A stretch of 64,000 nt of DNA from G963422565 sp963422565 (GTDB lineage: Bacteria > Pseudomonadota > Alphaproteobacteria > MPNO01): assembly GCA_963422565.1 (NCBI GenBank), contig OY730228.1, positions 1,240,001-1,304,000 of the forward strand, written 5' to 3'. Position 1 is the stretch's first letter. Each line of letters opens with the position of its first letter. This document shows, in pieces, positions 35,549-42,992 of this stretch. Position numbers and translations under genes: made by a program. Under the pieces are notes generated by a model that saw nothing but the letters and a program-made list of their open reading frames with translations, was not told the DNA's origin and did not search any database.

Positions 35549-36067
35549 ATGGCGGGGCCGAGCGCCGAGGTGGCGGCGGTGATCGCCGAGGAGACGGCGG
35601 CCTGCGGAATCGATCTGGTCGCCAGCCTTCCCGATGGCTGGATCGCCGCGCTGATCGCGCGGTTCGATGCCGACGCGCGGTTCGACCATGTCCCCGTCAA
35701 CCGCGAGGAATCCGCGATCGGGCTCTGTTCGGGATCGTTTTTCGGGGGCCGGCGGGCGCTCGCCCTGATGGGCGCGTCCGGTCTGATGACCTGCATCTAC
35801 GCGATCACCAAGATCAACTACACCTACATGGTGCCGCTCCTGATCTTCGTGACGATGCGGGGGCGGCTCGGCGACCGGGCGAAGTTCCACGTCTCGAACG
35901 GGCTCTATCTCGAACCGGTCATGCGGGCCATCGACCTGCCCTACACGGTGGTCGAGCGGCGCGGCGAGCTCGGCAAGATCCGCCGCGCCGAAGCGCATTC
36001 GCGGACCATCGCCCGCCCGGTCGTCATCGGCTTCACCCGCGACCTGCTCTATGGCGAGAGCGGCTGA
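35549..36067 (+). CDS. ThDP-dependent decarboxylase, alpha (PYR) subunit, sulfopyruvate decarboxylase-like
   Basis: This 172-residue protein carries only the pyrimidine-binding half of a ThDP enzyme. The catalytic Glu lies in VNREESA (residues 50-56), with GIDLVASLPDGW at the start and MGASGLMTCIYAI after. It resembles ComD-type sulfopyruvate decarboxylase and phosphonopyruvate decarboxylase halves. The adjoining gene provides the PP domain; their one-base overlap (TGATG) points to an obligate hetero-oligomer. The substrate is a 2-oxo acid, identity unknown. Confidence 0.83.
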   Translation: MAGPSAEVAAVIAEETAACGIDLVASLPDGWIAALIARFDADARFDHVPVNREESAIGLCSGSFFGGRRALALMGASGLMTCIYAITKINYTYMVPLLIFVTMRGRLGDRAKFHVSNGLYLEPVMRAIDLPYTVVERRGELGKIRRAEAHSRTIARPVVIGFTRDLLYGESG

Positions 36068-36672
36068 TGGCGATGCCCATGCAGGCCTGCTTCGAGGTCC
36101 TTGTCGGCCGCTGGTCCGACGAAATCGTCGTGACCTCGGCCGGGAACGCCTCGGAGATGTGGTGGCGGCTGACCCGAGAGACCGAGCGCGCGTTCTATCT
36201 CGAGGCGTCGATGAGCCTCGCCTCGCTGTTCGCGGCCGGCATCGCCCGCGGCATTCCGACGGCCTCGGTCTGGGCCTTCTCGGGCGACGGCGCCTTCCTG
36301 ATGAACCCCGGCATGCTGACGGTCGAACGGCGCATGGCGCTCCCGAACCTGACCCATTTCCTCGTCGCCAACGGCTGCTACGGCGCGACGCATGAGGTGA
36401 CGATGGCCGACGGGGGCGAGACCGACTATGCGGGGCTGGCCCGTGCATCCGGGCTTCGGAACGTCTTCCGCTTCAGCTCGCGCGACGACCTTGCAGCCGG
36501 GATCGACGATGTGCGGCGGGTCAACGGCGAGGCGTTCGTGGTGCTCGAGGTCGAGCCGGCGGGAGAGATCCTGCCGGATCCGCCGATGGACGGCCCTGAA
36601 TGCAAATTCCGCTTCGGGCGCTATCTCGAGCGGACATACGGGGTCGACATCTTCGGCAACGGGCTTGCATGA
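36067..36672 (+). CDS. ThDP-dependent decarboxylase, beta (PP) subunit, sulfopyruvate decarboxylase-like
   Basis: This 201-residue protein has the pyrophosphate/Mg motif GDG (73-75) with the paired Asn about 27 residues later in VANGCYG (N102). This is the ComE-like half of the enzyme. The N terminus MAMPMQACFEVLVG fits the family. The C terminus ends without extra domains. It overlaps the preceding alpha subunit by one base and the next gene (EamA exporter) by four bases. Together with the aldolase it forms an operon for a 2-oxo acid pathway. Confidence 0.83.
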   Translation: MAMPMQACFEVLVGRWSDEIVVTSAGNASEMWWRLTRETERAFYLEASMSLASLFAAGIARGIPTASVWAFSGDGAFLMNPGMLTVERRMALPNLTHFLVANGCYGATHEVTMADGGETDYAGLARASGLRNVFRFSSRDDLAAGIDDVRRVNGEAFVVLEVEPAGEILPDPPMDGPECKFRFGRYLERTYGVDIFGNGLA

Positions 36673-37586
36673 GCGGTCGGGCGCGCGGCGCGGCGGCCGA
36701 CGACGAGACCCTGGCCCATGCCGCGATGGTGCTGGCCACCCTGATCTTCGGGATCAACTATGTCGTCGCCCGCTGGGCCACCGGAGAGGTCCCGGCCTAC
36801 ACGATGGGATTCGCCCGCTGGACGGCGGGAGCGCTGGTCATGCTTCCCTTCGCCTGGCGGCGCATCGCGAACGACCGGGCGTGGATCGAGAGGAACTGGA
36901 AGGCGCTGCTGCTCGCCGGCTTCCTGATGCCGTTTCTGGGGGCGGGGCTGACCTATGTCGCCCTCAACTACACCAACGCCGTCAACGGCGGCGTGCTCCA
37001 GACATCGCTCCCGATATTCACGATCGTCCTGGCCTGGCTGTTCCTGCGCGAGCGCATCCGGACGGCGCAATGGGCCGGCGCGGCGGTCGCGATCGCCGGC
37101 GTGCTCTGCATCGTCGCGCGCGGACGCCCCGAGGCGCTACTGGGGCTCACCCTCAATATCGGCGACGCCCTCCTGATCGTCTGCAATCTCGGTCTCGCCG
37201 GATACGCGATCACCGTGCGGCGGATGTCGCCCGGGGGCCATCCGTTGACCCTGCTGACGCTGGTCTGCGCGATCGGCGCCGTGATCCATCTCCCGCTCTT
37301 CGCCATCGAGACGCTGTCGGAGGAGCCGTTCCGGCCGGGCTGGCCGGCCTTCGTCTCGCTCGGCTTCGTCGCGATCTTCCCCTCGGTCGTCGCGATCCTC
37401 TGCTGGAACCATGCGCTGGCGCGGCTCGGCCCGTCGCGGGCGGGGTTCTACATGTATCTGGTACCGGTGTTCGGCGCCGCGATCGCGATACCCGCCCTCG
37501 GCGAGGAGGTCGGGCTCTACCATCTGGTCGGCGCCGCCGCGATCGTCGCCGGCGTGACCATGTCGACACGGAGACCACGCGGCTGA
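36669..37586 (+). CDS. EamA/DMT-family transporter
   Basis: This 305-residue inner-membrane protein has ten predicted helices in two EamA repeats, beginning MVLATLIFGINYVVARWA and, in the second half, NIGDALLIVCNLGLAGYAI. Its Pro-Gly rich ALGEEVGLYHLVGAAAIV near the C terminus is typical of metabolite exporters (RhaT/YdcZ-like group). The start was placed at the ATGA overlap with the decarboxylase beta gene; an upstream in-frame ATG lies inside that gene. It ends the operon and could import a precursor or export an intermediate. Confidence 0.85.
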   Translation: MSGRARGAAADDETLAHAAMVLATLIFGINYVVARWATGEVPAYTMGFARWTAGALVMLPFAWRRIANDRAWIERNWKALLLAGFLMPFLGAGLTYVALNYTNAVNGGVLQTSLPIFTIVLAWLFLRERIRTAQWAGAAVAIAGVLCIVARGRPEALLGLTLNIGDALLIVCNLGLAGYAITVRRMSPGGHPLTLLTLVCAIGAVIHLPLFAIETLSEEPFRPGWPAFVSLGFVAIFPSVVAILCWNHALARLGPSRAGFYMYLVPVFGAAIAIPALGEEVGLYHLVGAAAIVAGVTMSTRRPRG

Positions 37587-37605
37587 GGCGGCGCGCCGGG
37601 CGCCG

Positions 37606-38466
37606 TCAGAGGCCCATCATGTCGCGGACCGCCCGCATCAGGCGGCCGTCCGGGTTCTGGAAATCGAAGACGATGTCGAAATGGTTGCTGTCCGACATCT
37701 CGACGGCGGTGCAGGGAAAGCCCGCGTCCTGCCAGACTTCGGCGAAGCCGTCCGTCTGGCGCTTGAATTCGCCGGTCTCGTTGCCGCCGTAAGCAACGAT
37801 GAGCGGGCAGCCCCGTTCCGGCAGATGGTGGATCGGGCTGTTGCGGTAAGCGGAGTCGGGATCGAGCCGTATCCAGTCGTTGGTCTCGGCGAGCCGGATC
37901 GGCTCGAGGTCGAAGATGCCGCTCAATGCGCAGGCGCCCTTGACGATGTCGGCGGGTACGTCGAACGCCTCATGCCAGCCGCCGGCGATTGTCGCGCCGG
38001 TCAGATGGCCCCCGGCCGAGCTTCCGGCGACGAAGATGCGGGCGGGATCGGCACCGAACGAGGCCGCCTCGCGCCAGGTCCAGGCGAGGGCGCTGCGGCA
38101 CTGGCGGACGATGGTGTCGAGGCTCGCACCGGGGGCCAGGCTGTAGTTCACGGTCACGACGGCGGCGCCGAGCGCGACGAAGGCCTCGGCCATGAACGCC
38201 GATTCCTTCTGGCTCAGCATCCGCCAATATCCGCCATGGATGTAGAAGAAGACCGGCGCGGCACCGCCGGCGGGGAAGATGTCCACGACCTCGTCCGGAT
38301 GCGCGCCGTAGGGGACGTCGAGCCGGCATGTCAGCTTCGCGCGCGCGCGCGCGCTGTCGGCGGCGTAGCGGGCGACGGCCGCCTCGAACGCCGCCTCGGA
38401 CACGGTCGCGCGCGCGCGGTACTCGCGGTCGAGCGTTTCCTGATCGAACCCGCGATAGATGCTCAT
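37606..38466 (-). CDS. alpha/beta hydrolase, HSL/kynurenine formamidase-like
   Basis: This 286-residue hydrolase has the HGGYWR oxyanion motif, nucleophile Ser in AGSSAGGH, an acid in AYGGNET and a His in SNHFDIVF. The HGG and GSSAGG pair places it with hormone-sensitive-lipase-like esterases and arylformamidases. The start has GGAGGAGGAG upstream and overlaps the MFS stop (ATGA). It converges with the EamA gene across 19 bp. A role in hydrolysing an amide or ester taken up by the MFS protein is possible. Confidence 0.87.
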   Translation of the reverse strand: MSIYRGFDQETLDREYRARATVSEAAFEAAVARYAADSARARAKLTCRLDVPYGAHPDEVVDIFPAGGAAPVFFYIHGGYWRMLSQKESAFMAEAFVALGAAVVTVNYSLAPGASLDTIVRQCRSALAWTWREAASFGADPARIFVAGSSAGGHLTGATIAGGWHEAFDVPADIVKGACALSGIFDLEPIRLAETNDWIRLDPDSAYRNSPIHHLPERGCPLIVAYGGNETGEFKRQTDGFAEVWQDAGFPCTAVEMSDSNHFDIVFDFQNPDGRLMRAVRDMMGL

Positions 38467-39686
38467 GGCTCGTCTCCTCCTCCGGCCCCGCTTCGCCGCC
38501 ACCGCGCCGGCGCCTCGGCGGAGAACACCAGCAGCCCGCCGATCGCCGGCGCGACGGCGCTGAACGCGATGGCGATCGTGTAGCTGTGCCAGAGATCGAA
38601 GGCAATCCCGGCGAGGACCGGGCCGGCGAGCGCGCCGAGGCCGACGCCGGTATAGAGCGCCCCGATGATGCCGCTGACCGCGCGGGTCCCGAAATAGTCC
38701 GCCATCACCGCCGGGGCCAGGGCAACTGACCCGCCATAGCAGGCGCCCGCGAGGACGGCGAAGACGCCGAGCGACAGGAAACCGTCGGCGAACAGCCAGA
38801 TCAGGCAGCTGGCCCCGAGGCCGGCGAACACGCAGCCGAGCCCGTGCTTCCGGCCGATGCGGTCGGCCACGCCGCCGACGCCGAACCGGCCGACGGTGCT
38901 GCCGACGCCCAGCAGACTCAACAGCAGCGCCGCCTCCTCCGGCGGGATTCCCCGGTCGAGCGCATAGGGCACGAGGTGAACCATCGGCACGTACTGGCCG
39001 AAGGACGCGCAGAGAAAGGCGAGGAGGACCAGCAGGAAGGGCCGCGATCGGACCGCGCGGGCCAGACCGGCGCCCGGGAGCTGCGCCGCTGCCCGGCGCG
39101 CCCCGCCCGCCGGCGCCCTGACGAGCAGACCCGCGGCGGCGCCCAGCAGGGTCACCGCGGCCCCGATCGCGAGAAGGGTCGTGCGCCACCCGAACGCGCC
39201 GATCATCGCCGCCGCCAGCGGCGGGACGATCAGGGTGCCCGCCCCGATCCCCGTGACGGCGAGACCGCTAGCCAGACCGCGCCGCCGATAGAACCATTTC
39301 TGAACCGCGCCGACCGCCGGCACGTAGGCGAGCCCGATGCCGAGCCCCAAGCCGAGCGCGAAGGCGAGCTGGACCTGCCAGAGGGAGTCGGCTTGGCTCG
39401 CCGCGATCTGCCCGAGCCCGACGCATGCCAGCCCCCCGGCGGCCAACATCCGCGGCCCGAACCTGTCGGCGATCGCGCCGCTCGCCGGCCCGACGGCGAA
39501 CAGGATCAGCACGGCGGCCGAGAACACCACCGAGACGGCGCCGCGCGTGGCGTCGAACTCGGCCTGCAGCGGGGCGAAAAAGGCGCCGAAGGCGTAGAGG
39601 CTGCCAAACCCGGCGAGAAGAATCAGGAAGGTTCCGGCGACTGCGGCCCAGCCGGTTTCGGATCCGGGCGGGCCTGCCGGCGGCAC
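38463..39686 (-). CDS. MFS transporter
   Basis: This 407-residue protein has twelve predicted helices and the MFS loop motif between helices 2 and 3, ADRFGPRMLAAGG, with a second copy-like GVADRIGRKHG between helices 8 and 9. It belongs to the oxalate/formate antiporter or monocarboxylate-transporter-like group, which imports organic acids. It is translated with the downstream hydrolase (ATGA overlap) and lies 25 bp after the enoyl-CoA hydratase gene, all on the minus strand. Confidence 0.87.
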   Translation of the reverse strand: MPPAGPPGSETGWAAVAGTFLILLAGFGSLYAFGAFFAPLQAEFDATRGAVSVVFSAAVLILFAVGPASGAIADRFGPRMLAAGGLACVGLGQIAASQADSLWQVQLAFALGLGLGIGLAYVPAVGAVQKWFYRRRGLASGLAVTGIGAGTLIVPPLAAAMIGAFGWRTTLLAIGAAVTLLGAAAGLLVRAPAGGARRAAAQLPGAGLARAVRSRPFLLVLLAFLCASFGQYVPMVHLVPYALDRGIPPEEAALLLSLLGVGSTVGRFGVGGVADRIGRKHGLGCVFAGLGASCLIWLFADGFLSLGVFAVLAGACYGGSVALAPAVMADYFGTRAVSGIIGALYTGVGLGALAGPVLAGIAFDLWHSYTIAIAFSAVAPAIGGLLVFSAEAPARWRRSGAGGGDEP

Positions 39687-39711
39687 AGCGCCGGGAGTCC
39701 CGGCCCGCCGA

Positions 39712-40521
39712 TCAGACCTCCGAACGCGGGTCGAACTCGGGGCGCCGCTTCTCGCGCAAGCTCGCCAGCCCTTCCGCCGCGTCCGGCCCGGTGAAGCCGA
39801 GAAATTCGAGCGCGAGCGAGCTGTCGAACGCGGGGCCGGCCATGCGGAGCCAGTTGTTGAGAGCGTACTTGGTCCAGCGGATGGCGCTCGGCGCGCCGCG
39901 CACCAGTCTACGCGCGAGTCCGCGCCCGGTCTCGATCAATTCGGCCGCGTCGACGGCGCGAGCGATCAGCCCGATGCGCTCGGCCTCCTCCCCCGACATC
40001 GGCTCGCAGAGCAGGAGATAGTACTTGGCCTTGGCCATGCCGCAGAGCAGCGGCCAGACAATCGCCGCATGGTCGCCGGCCGCGACGCCGAGCCGGGTAT
40101 GGCCGTCGATGATCCGCGCATCCCGCGCGGCGATCGGGATATCCGCCATCAACCCGCAGACCAGGCCGGCGCCGACCGCCGGGCCGTGCATCATCGAGAC
40201 CACGGGCTTGGAGCAGTTGATGATGCCGTAGACCAGATCCCGCGCCTCGCGCCAGACCCGGGCGCGGGTGTCGAAATCGTTGACGATGGCTTCGACGAGG
40301 TCGAGATCGCCGCCGGCGGAGAACGCCTCGCCGGCGCCCCGGATCGTCACCGCAGAGACATCCGGATCGCGGTCGATATCGCCCCAGATGCGGGCGAGCT
40401 CGCCATGCATCGCCGCGTCGGCGGCGTTGAGCTTGCCCGGCGTCTCGAGGACGATCTCGAGAATCCGGGGCTCCGGACGGGCGAGCGTCAGGCGGGTATA
40501 GCCGGCATAGCGGTCGGTCAT
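39712..40521 (-). CDS. enoyl-CoA hydratase/isomerase family protein
   Basis: This 269-residue crotonase-fold enzyme shows the oxyanion-hole segments AFSAGGDLD and HGPAVGAGLV. One of the two catalytic Glu positions of classical hydratases appears not to be conserved (DGHTRLGVAAGD region), so it may be an isomerase, hydrolase or decarboxylase instead. The start at 40521 has GGGGAGAG upstream. It leads the minus-strand group with the MFS transporter and the hydrolase, fitting beta-oxidation-like breakdown of a CoA thioester. Confidence 0.87.
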   Translation of the reverse strand: MTDRYAGYTRLTLARPEPRILEIVLETPGKLNAADAAMHGELARIWGDIDRDPDVSAVTIRGAGEAFSAGGDLDLVEAIVNDFDTRARVWREARDLVYGIINCSKPVVSMMHGPAVGAGLVCGLMADIPIAARDARIIDGHTRLGVAAGDHAAIVWPLLCGMAKAKYYLLLCEPMSGEEAERIGLIARAVDAAELIETGRGLARRLVRGAPSAIRWTKYALNNWLRMAGPAFDSSLALEFLGFTGPDAAEGLASLREKRRPEFDPRSEV

Positions 40522-41553
40522 GGGCGGTCTCTCCCCGGCGGGCTTGGCAACGGCGCGCTCGACGCCGCAATCGCCTTGGCCCGCATGTCTCGAACATCGT
40601 GAGGGAGGAAGGAGTATAGCCGTTTCGATCGGTTCCGAGGCAAGGCGCTCGGTGATCTGCCCCCGGCGACGGACCCGCCCCCGATATCGTGCTCGCCGAA
40701 GGCGAGGTATCGGCCCTGGCCTGCCGCTGGCTGCATCCGGGCGCGCGATGCCTCGCCGCAGGGGGACCGCCGGTCTGGCGGTCGAGCGGCGACCCGGCGG
40801 ACGATTGGGCGGCGGACATCGGCGAGCGGGTCGCGCTCGTCGAGGAAGGCGGACTGCCCCCGCCGATGCCGTACGCGCCGCCTGGCTCGACGTCCCCGGC
40901 GCCAGACCCGCGCCCGGCCCCCAGGACTTCAACCGACAAAGGACGGCAAGCCCATGCTCGATATATAGCCCGAATCCGATCCTCCCAGACCTGCGCAGGC
41001 GATGGCACGCCGCCGGCAACGATGAAGAACGCCAGGAACCGGTGCTGACCGAGGCCGTGAATCGGCTGCCCGGGGCGATGCCCCGGAAGTGGACGGGCGA
41101 CGATGCCCAAGCCCGCGCCCGAAGCGTCGGGCCACCGCTGGCGTTTTGTGAGGCATTGGCGGTGGCTGGGGTATCTGCCGACGGCTATCGCTGCCATCGG
41201 CTTCGTGATTTTACAGATTGAATTCTGGATTGGATTCCGAATCCTGCCCTAGGAGCGTGCGCCGCAGGAGTTTTCGCGGTGGGCAGACGGCGTTTGACCG
41301 TAGCGGAGCCGGCCGATTGACCGGACGTGGAGATGTGGGTTTTTCATGGTCCGGAGCTGAGGCCCTGCGCCGGGAACGCTCGAAGGCGTAGAGACAGCGT
41401 TCCGGGGACGAGCGACCCCCCCCGAGTCGACACCGCGAAGCGCCATTTGTTGCGTCAGCATGCCGCCAGCCCACCATGCGCTTGATGTTCAATGCCAGGC
41501 ACACCAGATGCCTGAGGTGGCTCCGCCTTTTTGGACAGCCTGGCGGCTTGGTC
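40522..41553 (+). other. gene-poor stretch between enoyl-CoA hydratase and IS element
   Basis: About 1 kb without a confident gene. The plus-strand frame from about 40689 to 41048 has GC-rich third positions at first but no recognisable domain and decays towards its end, so it may be a remnant. Around 41450-41550 the minus strand reads HLRHLVCLALNIKRM, which recalls the end of an IS5/IS1182-type transposase, a weak resemblance. The 49-residue frame at 41103-41252 is listed separately. The stretch marks the left side of the island. Confidence 0.4.
41103..41252 (+). CDS. possible 49-residue single-pass membrane peptide
   Basis: A short frame starts ATG at 41103 and ends TAG at 41250-41252. The peptide has a basic aromatic N part (HRWRFVRHWRWLGYLP) followed by a hydrophobic run TAIAAIGFVILQIEFWI, which is a convincing membrane segment with positive-inside topology. 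The ribosome-binding site is weak (GGAAG about 13 bases upstream). It could be a small membrane protein or chance. Nothing similar could be recalled. Confidence 0.3.
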   Translation: MPKPAPEASGHRWRFVRHWRWLGYLPTAIAAIGFVILQIEFWIGFRILP

Positions 41554-41565
41554 AAGGTGTATTCC
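41554..41565 (+). repeat. left terminal inverted repeat of IS3 element
   Basis: AAGGTGTATTCC, a perfect 12-bp inverse of the copy at 42814-42825. It lies 9 bp beyond the orfB stop codon. Confidence 0.8.
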
Positions 41566-41574
41566 GGTTGAAGT

Positions 41575-42510
41575 TCAGGCTGCCAGAATCCCCTTGAATA
41601 GATCTTCCTGTTGCTGCTGTTGCGCCTGTGGGGATGTGGGCAAGGCGCGAAGCGGCTTGTCCATCATATCCACAGGCGTGTCACCTCGGTGGGCCTCGGC
41701 CGGCGTCCGCCCGCCCAGCGCCGAGTGCGGCCTGATGGTGCTGTAGAAGCCGATCCACGCGCCGATCACGCGCCGGGCGGTGAAGCCGTCGGCGATCTCG
41801 TGCAGGTAGACCGCCTCGTATTTGAGCGAGCGCCACAGCCGCTCGATGAAGATGTTGTCCATGCACCGGCCGCGGCCGTCCATCGAGCTCCGAATGCCGG
41901 CCTCGCGCAGGCACCCGGTGAAGGCCAAGCTGGTGAACTGGCTGCCCTGGTCGGTGTTGAAGATCTCCGGCGTGCCGTAGCGCGCCAGGGCCTCCTCCAG
42001 CGTGTCCGTACAGAAGCCCGCGTCCAGCGTGTTCGACAGCCACCGGGCCAGCACATGGCGGCTCGCCCAGTCCATGATCGCCACCAGGTAGAGGAAGCCG
42101 CGCTGCACCGGGATGTAGGTGATGTCGGCGCACCAGACGTCGTCCGGCCGCTCGATCCGCAAGCCCTTGAGCAGATAGGGCCACACCCGGTGCTCGGGAT
42201 CCCGATCGCTGGTCCGCGGCGCCCGCCAGACCGCCTGAAGCCCCATCAGGCGCATCAGTCGAGCCGCCCGGCGGCGCCCGATGCATACCCCCTCGCGGCG
42301 CAGGTGAAGCGCCATCCGGCGGGCGCCGTAGAACGGATACTTCAGGAACAGCTCGTCGACCCGACGCATCAGCGCCAGCGTCTCGGCGCTCTCCCCCTTC
42401 GGCTCGTAGTAGAGCGAGGAGCGCCCGATCGACAGCAGCCGGCATTGCCGGCTCAGGCTCAGCGCCGGATGATCGCGCTCCACCATCGCCCGACGCTCGG
42501 CCCGGCTCAT
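41575..42510 (-). CDS. IS3-family transposase OrfB (DDE catalytic protein)
   Basis: This 311-residue integrase-core protein has an HTH_21 region at the N terminus (ERRAMVERDHPALSLSRQCRLL) and then the rve domain with the DDE residues in VWCADITYIP (first Asp), FNTDQGSQF (second Asp) and DNIFIERLWRSLKYE (Glu). The C-terminal tail contains QAQQQQQED. It starts at the ATGA overlap with orfA, but the active transposase is probably an OrfAB fusion made by frameshifting. No frameshift or stop breaks the frame. Confidence 0.93.
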   Translation of the reverse strand: MSRAERRAMVERDHPALSLSRQCRLLSIGRSSLYYEPKGESAETLALMRRVDELFLKYPFYGARRMALHLRREGVCIGRRRAARLMRLMGLQAVWRAPRTSDRDPEHRVWPYLLKGLRIERPDDVWCADITYIPVQRGFLYLVAIMDWASRHVLARWLSNTLDAGFCTDTLEEALARYGTPEIFNTDQGSQFTSLAFTGCLREAGIRSSMDGRGRCMDNIFIERLWRSLKYEAVYLHEIADGFTARRVIGAWIGFYSTIRPHSALGGRTPAEAHRGDTPVDMMDKPLRALPTSPQAQQQQQEDLFKGILAA

Positions 42511-42797
42511 CGACCGGACCCGCGAGACAAAAAATCCCGCTCCACGAGCAACTCCCCGATCCTGGCGTGAAGATCGCGCACCTCGCTCTCATGGTCCCGG
42601 GTCCGCCGCTCGGCCCCCTTCGAGAACACCTCCGCCAGACCTTCGACCGCCGGGCGCTTCCAGGCGCCAACCTGGTTCGGATGAACCTGATGCTTCGAGG
42701 CGATCTCCTGCAAGGTCCGGTCGCCACGAAGCGCCTCAAGCGCGATCTTCGACTTCTGCTCTCCCGAAAATCTCCGCCGCTGGCTGCTCATATGCAT
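42507..42797 (-). CDS. IS3-family transposase OrfA (helix-turn-helix protein)
   Basis: This 96-residue DNA-binding protein is of the HTH_Tnp_1 type. RRRFSGEQKSKIALEALRG and LQEIASKHQVHPNQVGAWK form the helix-turn-helix that recognises the terminal repeats; a leucine-rich coil follows (RDLHARIGELLVERDFL). Its last codons contain a T TTT TTG slippery sequence. The start ATG is 16 bp inside the right terminal repeat. Confidence 0.9.
   Translation of the reverse strand: MHMSSQRRRFSGEQKSKIALEALRGDRTLQEIASKHQVHPNQVGAWKRPAVEGLAEVFSKGAERRTRDHESEVRDLHARIGELLVERDFLSRGSGR
42528..42534 (-). promoter_or_regulatory. -1 programmed frameshift site T TTT TTG in orfA
   Basis: On the minus strand the codons GAT TTT TTG in orfA form the heptamer T TTT TTG in the correct X XXY YYZ phase. 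A -1 slip here enters the orfB frame, which is open from this point to the orfB ATG (six codons V S R V R S before M). This would give the fused OrfAB transposase known for the IS3 family. Confidence 0.7.
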
Positions 42798-42813
42798 CCC
42801 TCCGCCAAACGGT

Positions 42814-42825
42814 GGAATACACCTT
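42814..42825 (+). repeat. right terminal inverted repeat of IS3 element
   Basis: GGAATACACCTT, a perfect 12-bp inverse of 41554-41565. The orfA start is 17 bp away. This end faces the CRISPR operon, whose first start is 168 bp further on. Confidence 0.8.
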
Positions 42826-42933
42826 ACCTACCTGTCCGATTTCCCGGAACCACCTCATGGCCATGGTGCGATACAGGGCAACGCCACCTGCTCCGCGATG
42901 TCGCCCCTCGACGGCTTTGGCTCCGGGACTGCC

Positions 42934-42961
42934 TTGTGACGGAGAAGTGGGGATGTAAAAT
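42934..42961 (+). promoter_or_regulatory. candidate promoter of the type III-B CRISPR operon
   Basis: TTGTGA (42934-42939) and TAAAAT (42956-42961) are separated by 16 bp, upstream of cmr1. Transcription would begin near 42968, giving a 25-nt leader with GGAG before ATG 42993. It lies between the IS end and cmr1, so the insertion may not have silenced the operon. Confidence 0.35.
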
Positions 42962-42992
42962 CGAACATCTCAAGCCGAGGTTGGAGCACGAA

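Larger units (their letters stand above)
41554..42825 (-). mobile_element. IS3-family insertion sequence, about 1.27 kb
   Basis: The element is bounded by 12-bp perfect inverted repeats AAGGTGTATTCC (41554-41565) and GGAATACACCTT (42814-42825). Inside are orfA and orfB on the minus strand, overlapping by 4 bp, with a -1 slippery heptamer. The size fits the IS3 family. If the ends are defined by the TG/CA convention, the tips would be 41558 and 42821. No target duplication could be seen directly beside the repeats, so the exact boundary or an older insertion with drift remains open. Both orfs are intact, so the element may still be active. Confidence 0.85.

Noticed and set aside
40689..41048. 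119-codon plus-strand frame as a gene
   Set aside because: No domain, no ribosome-binding site and loss of codon bias in the second half; at most a remnant.
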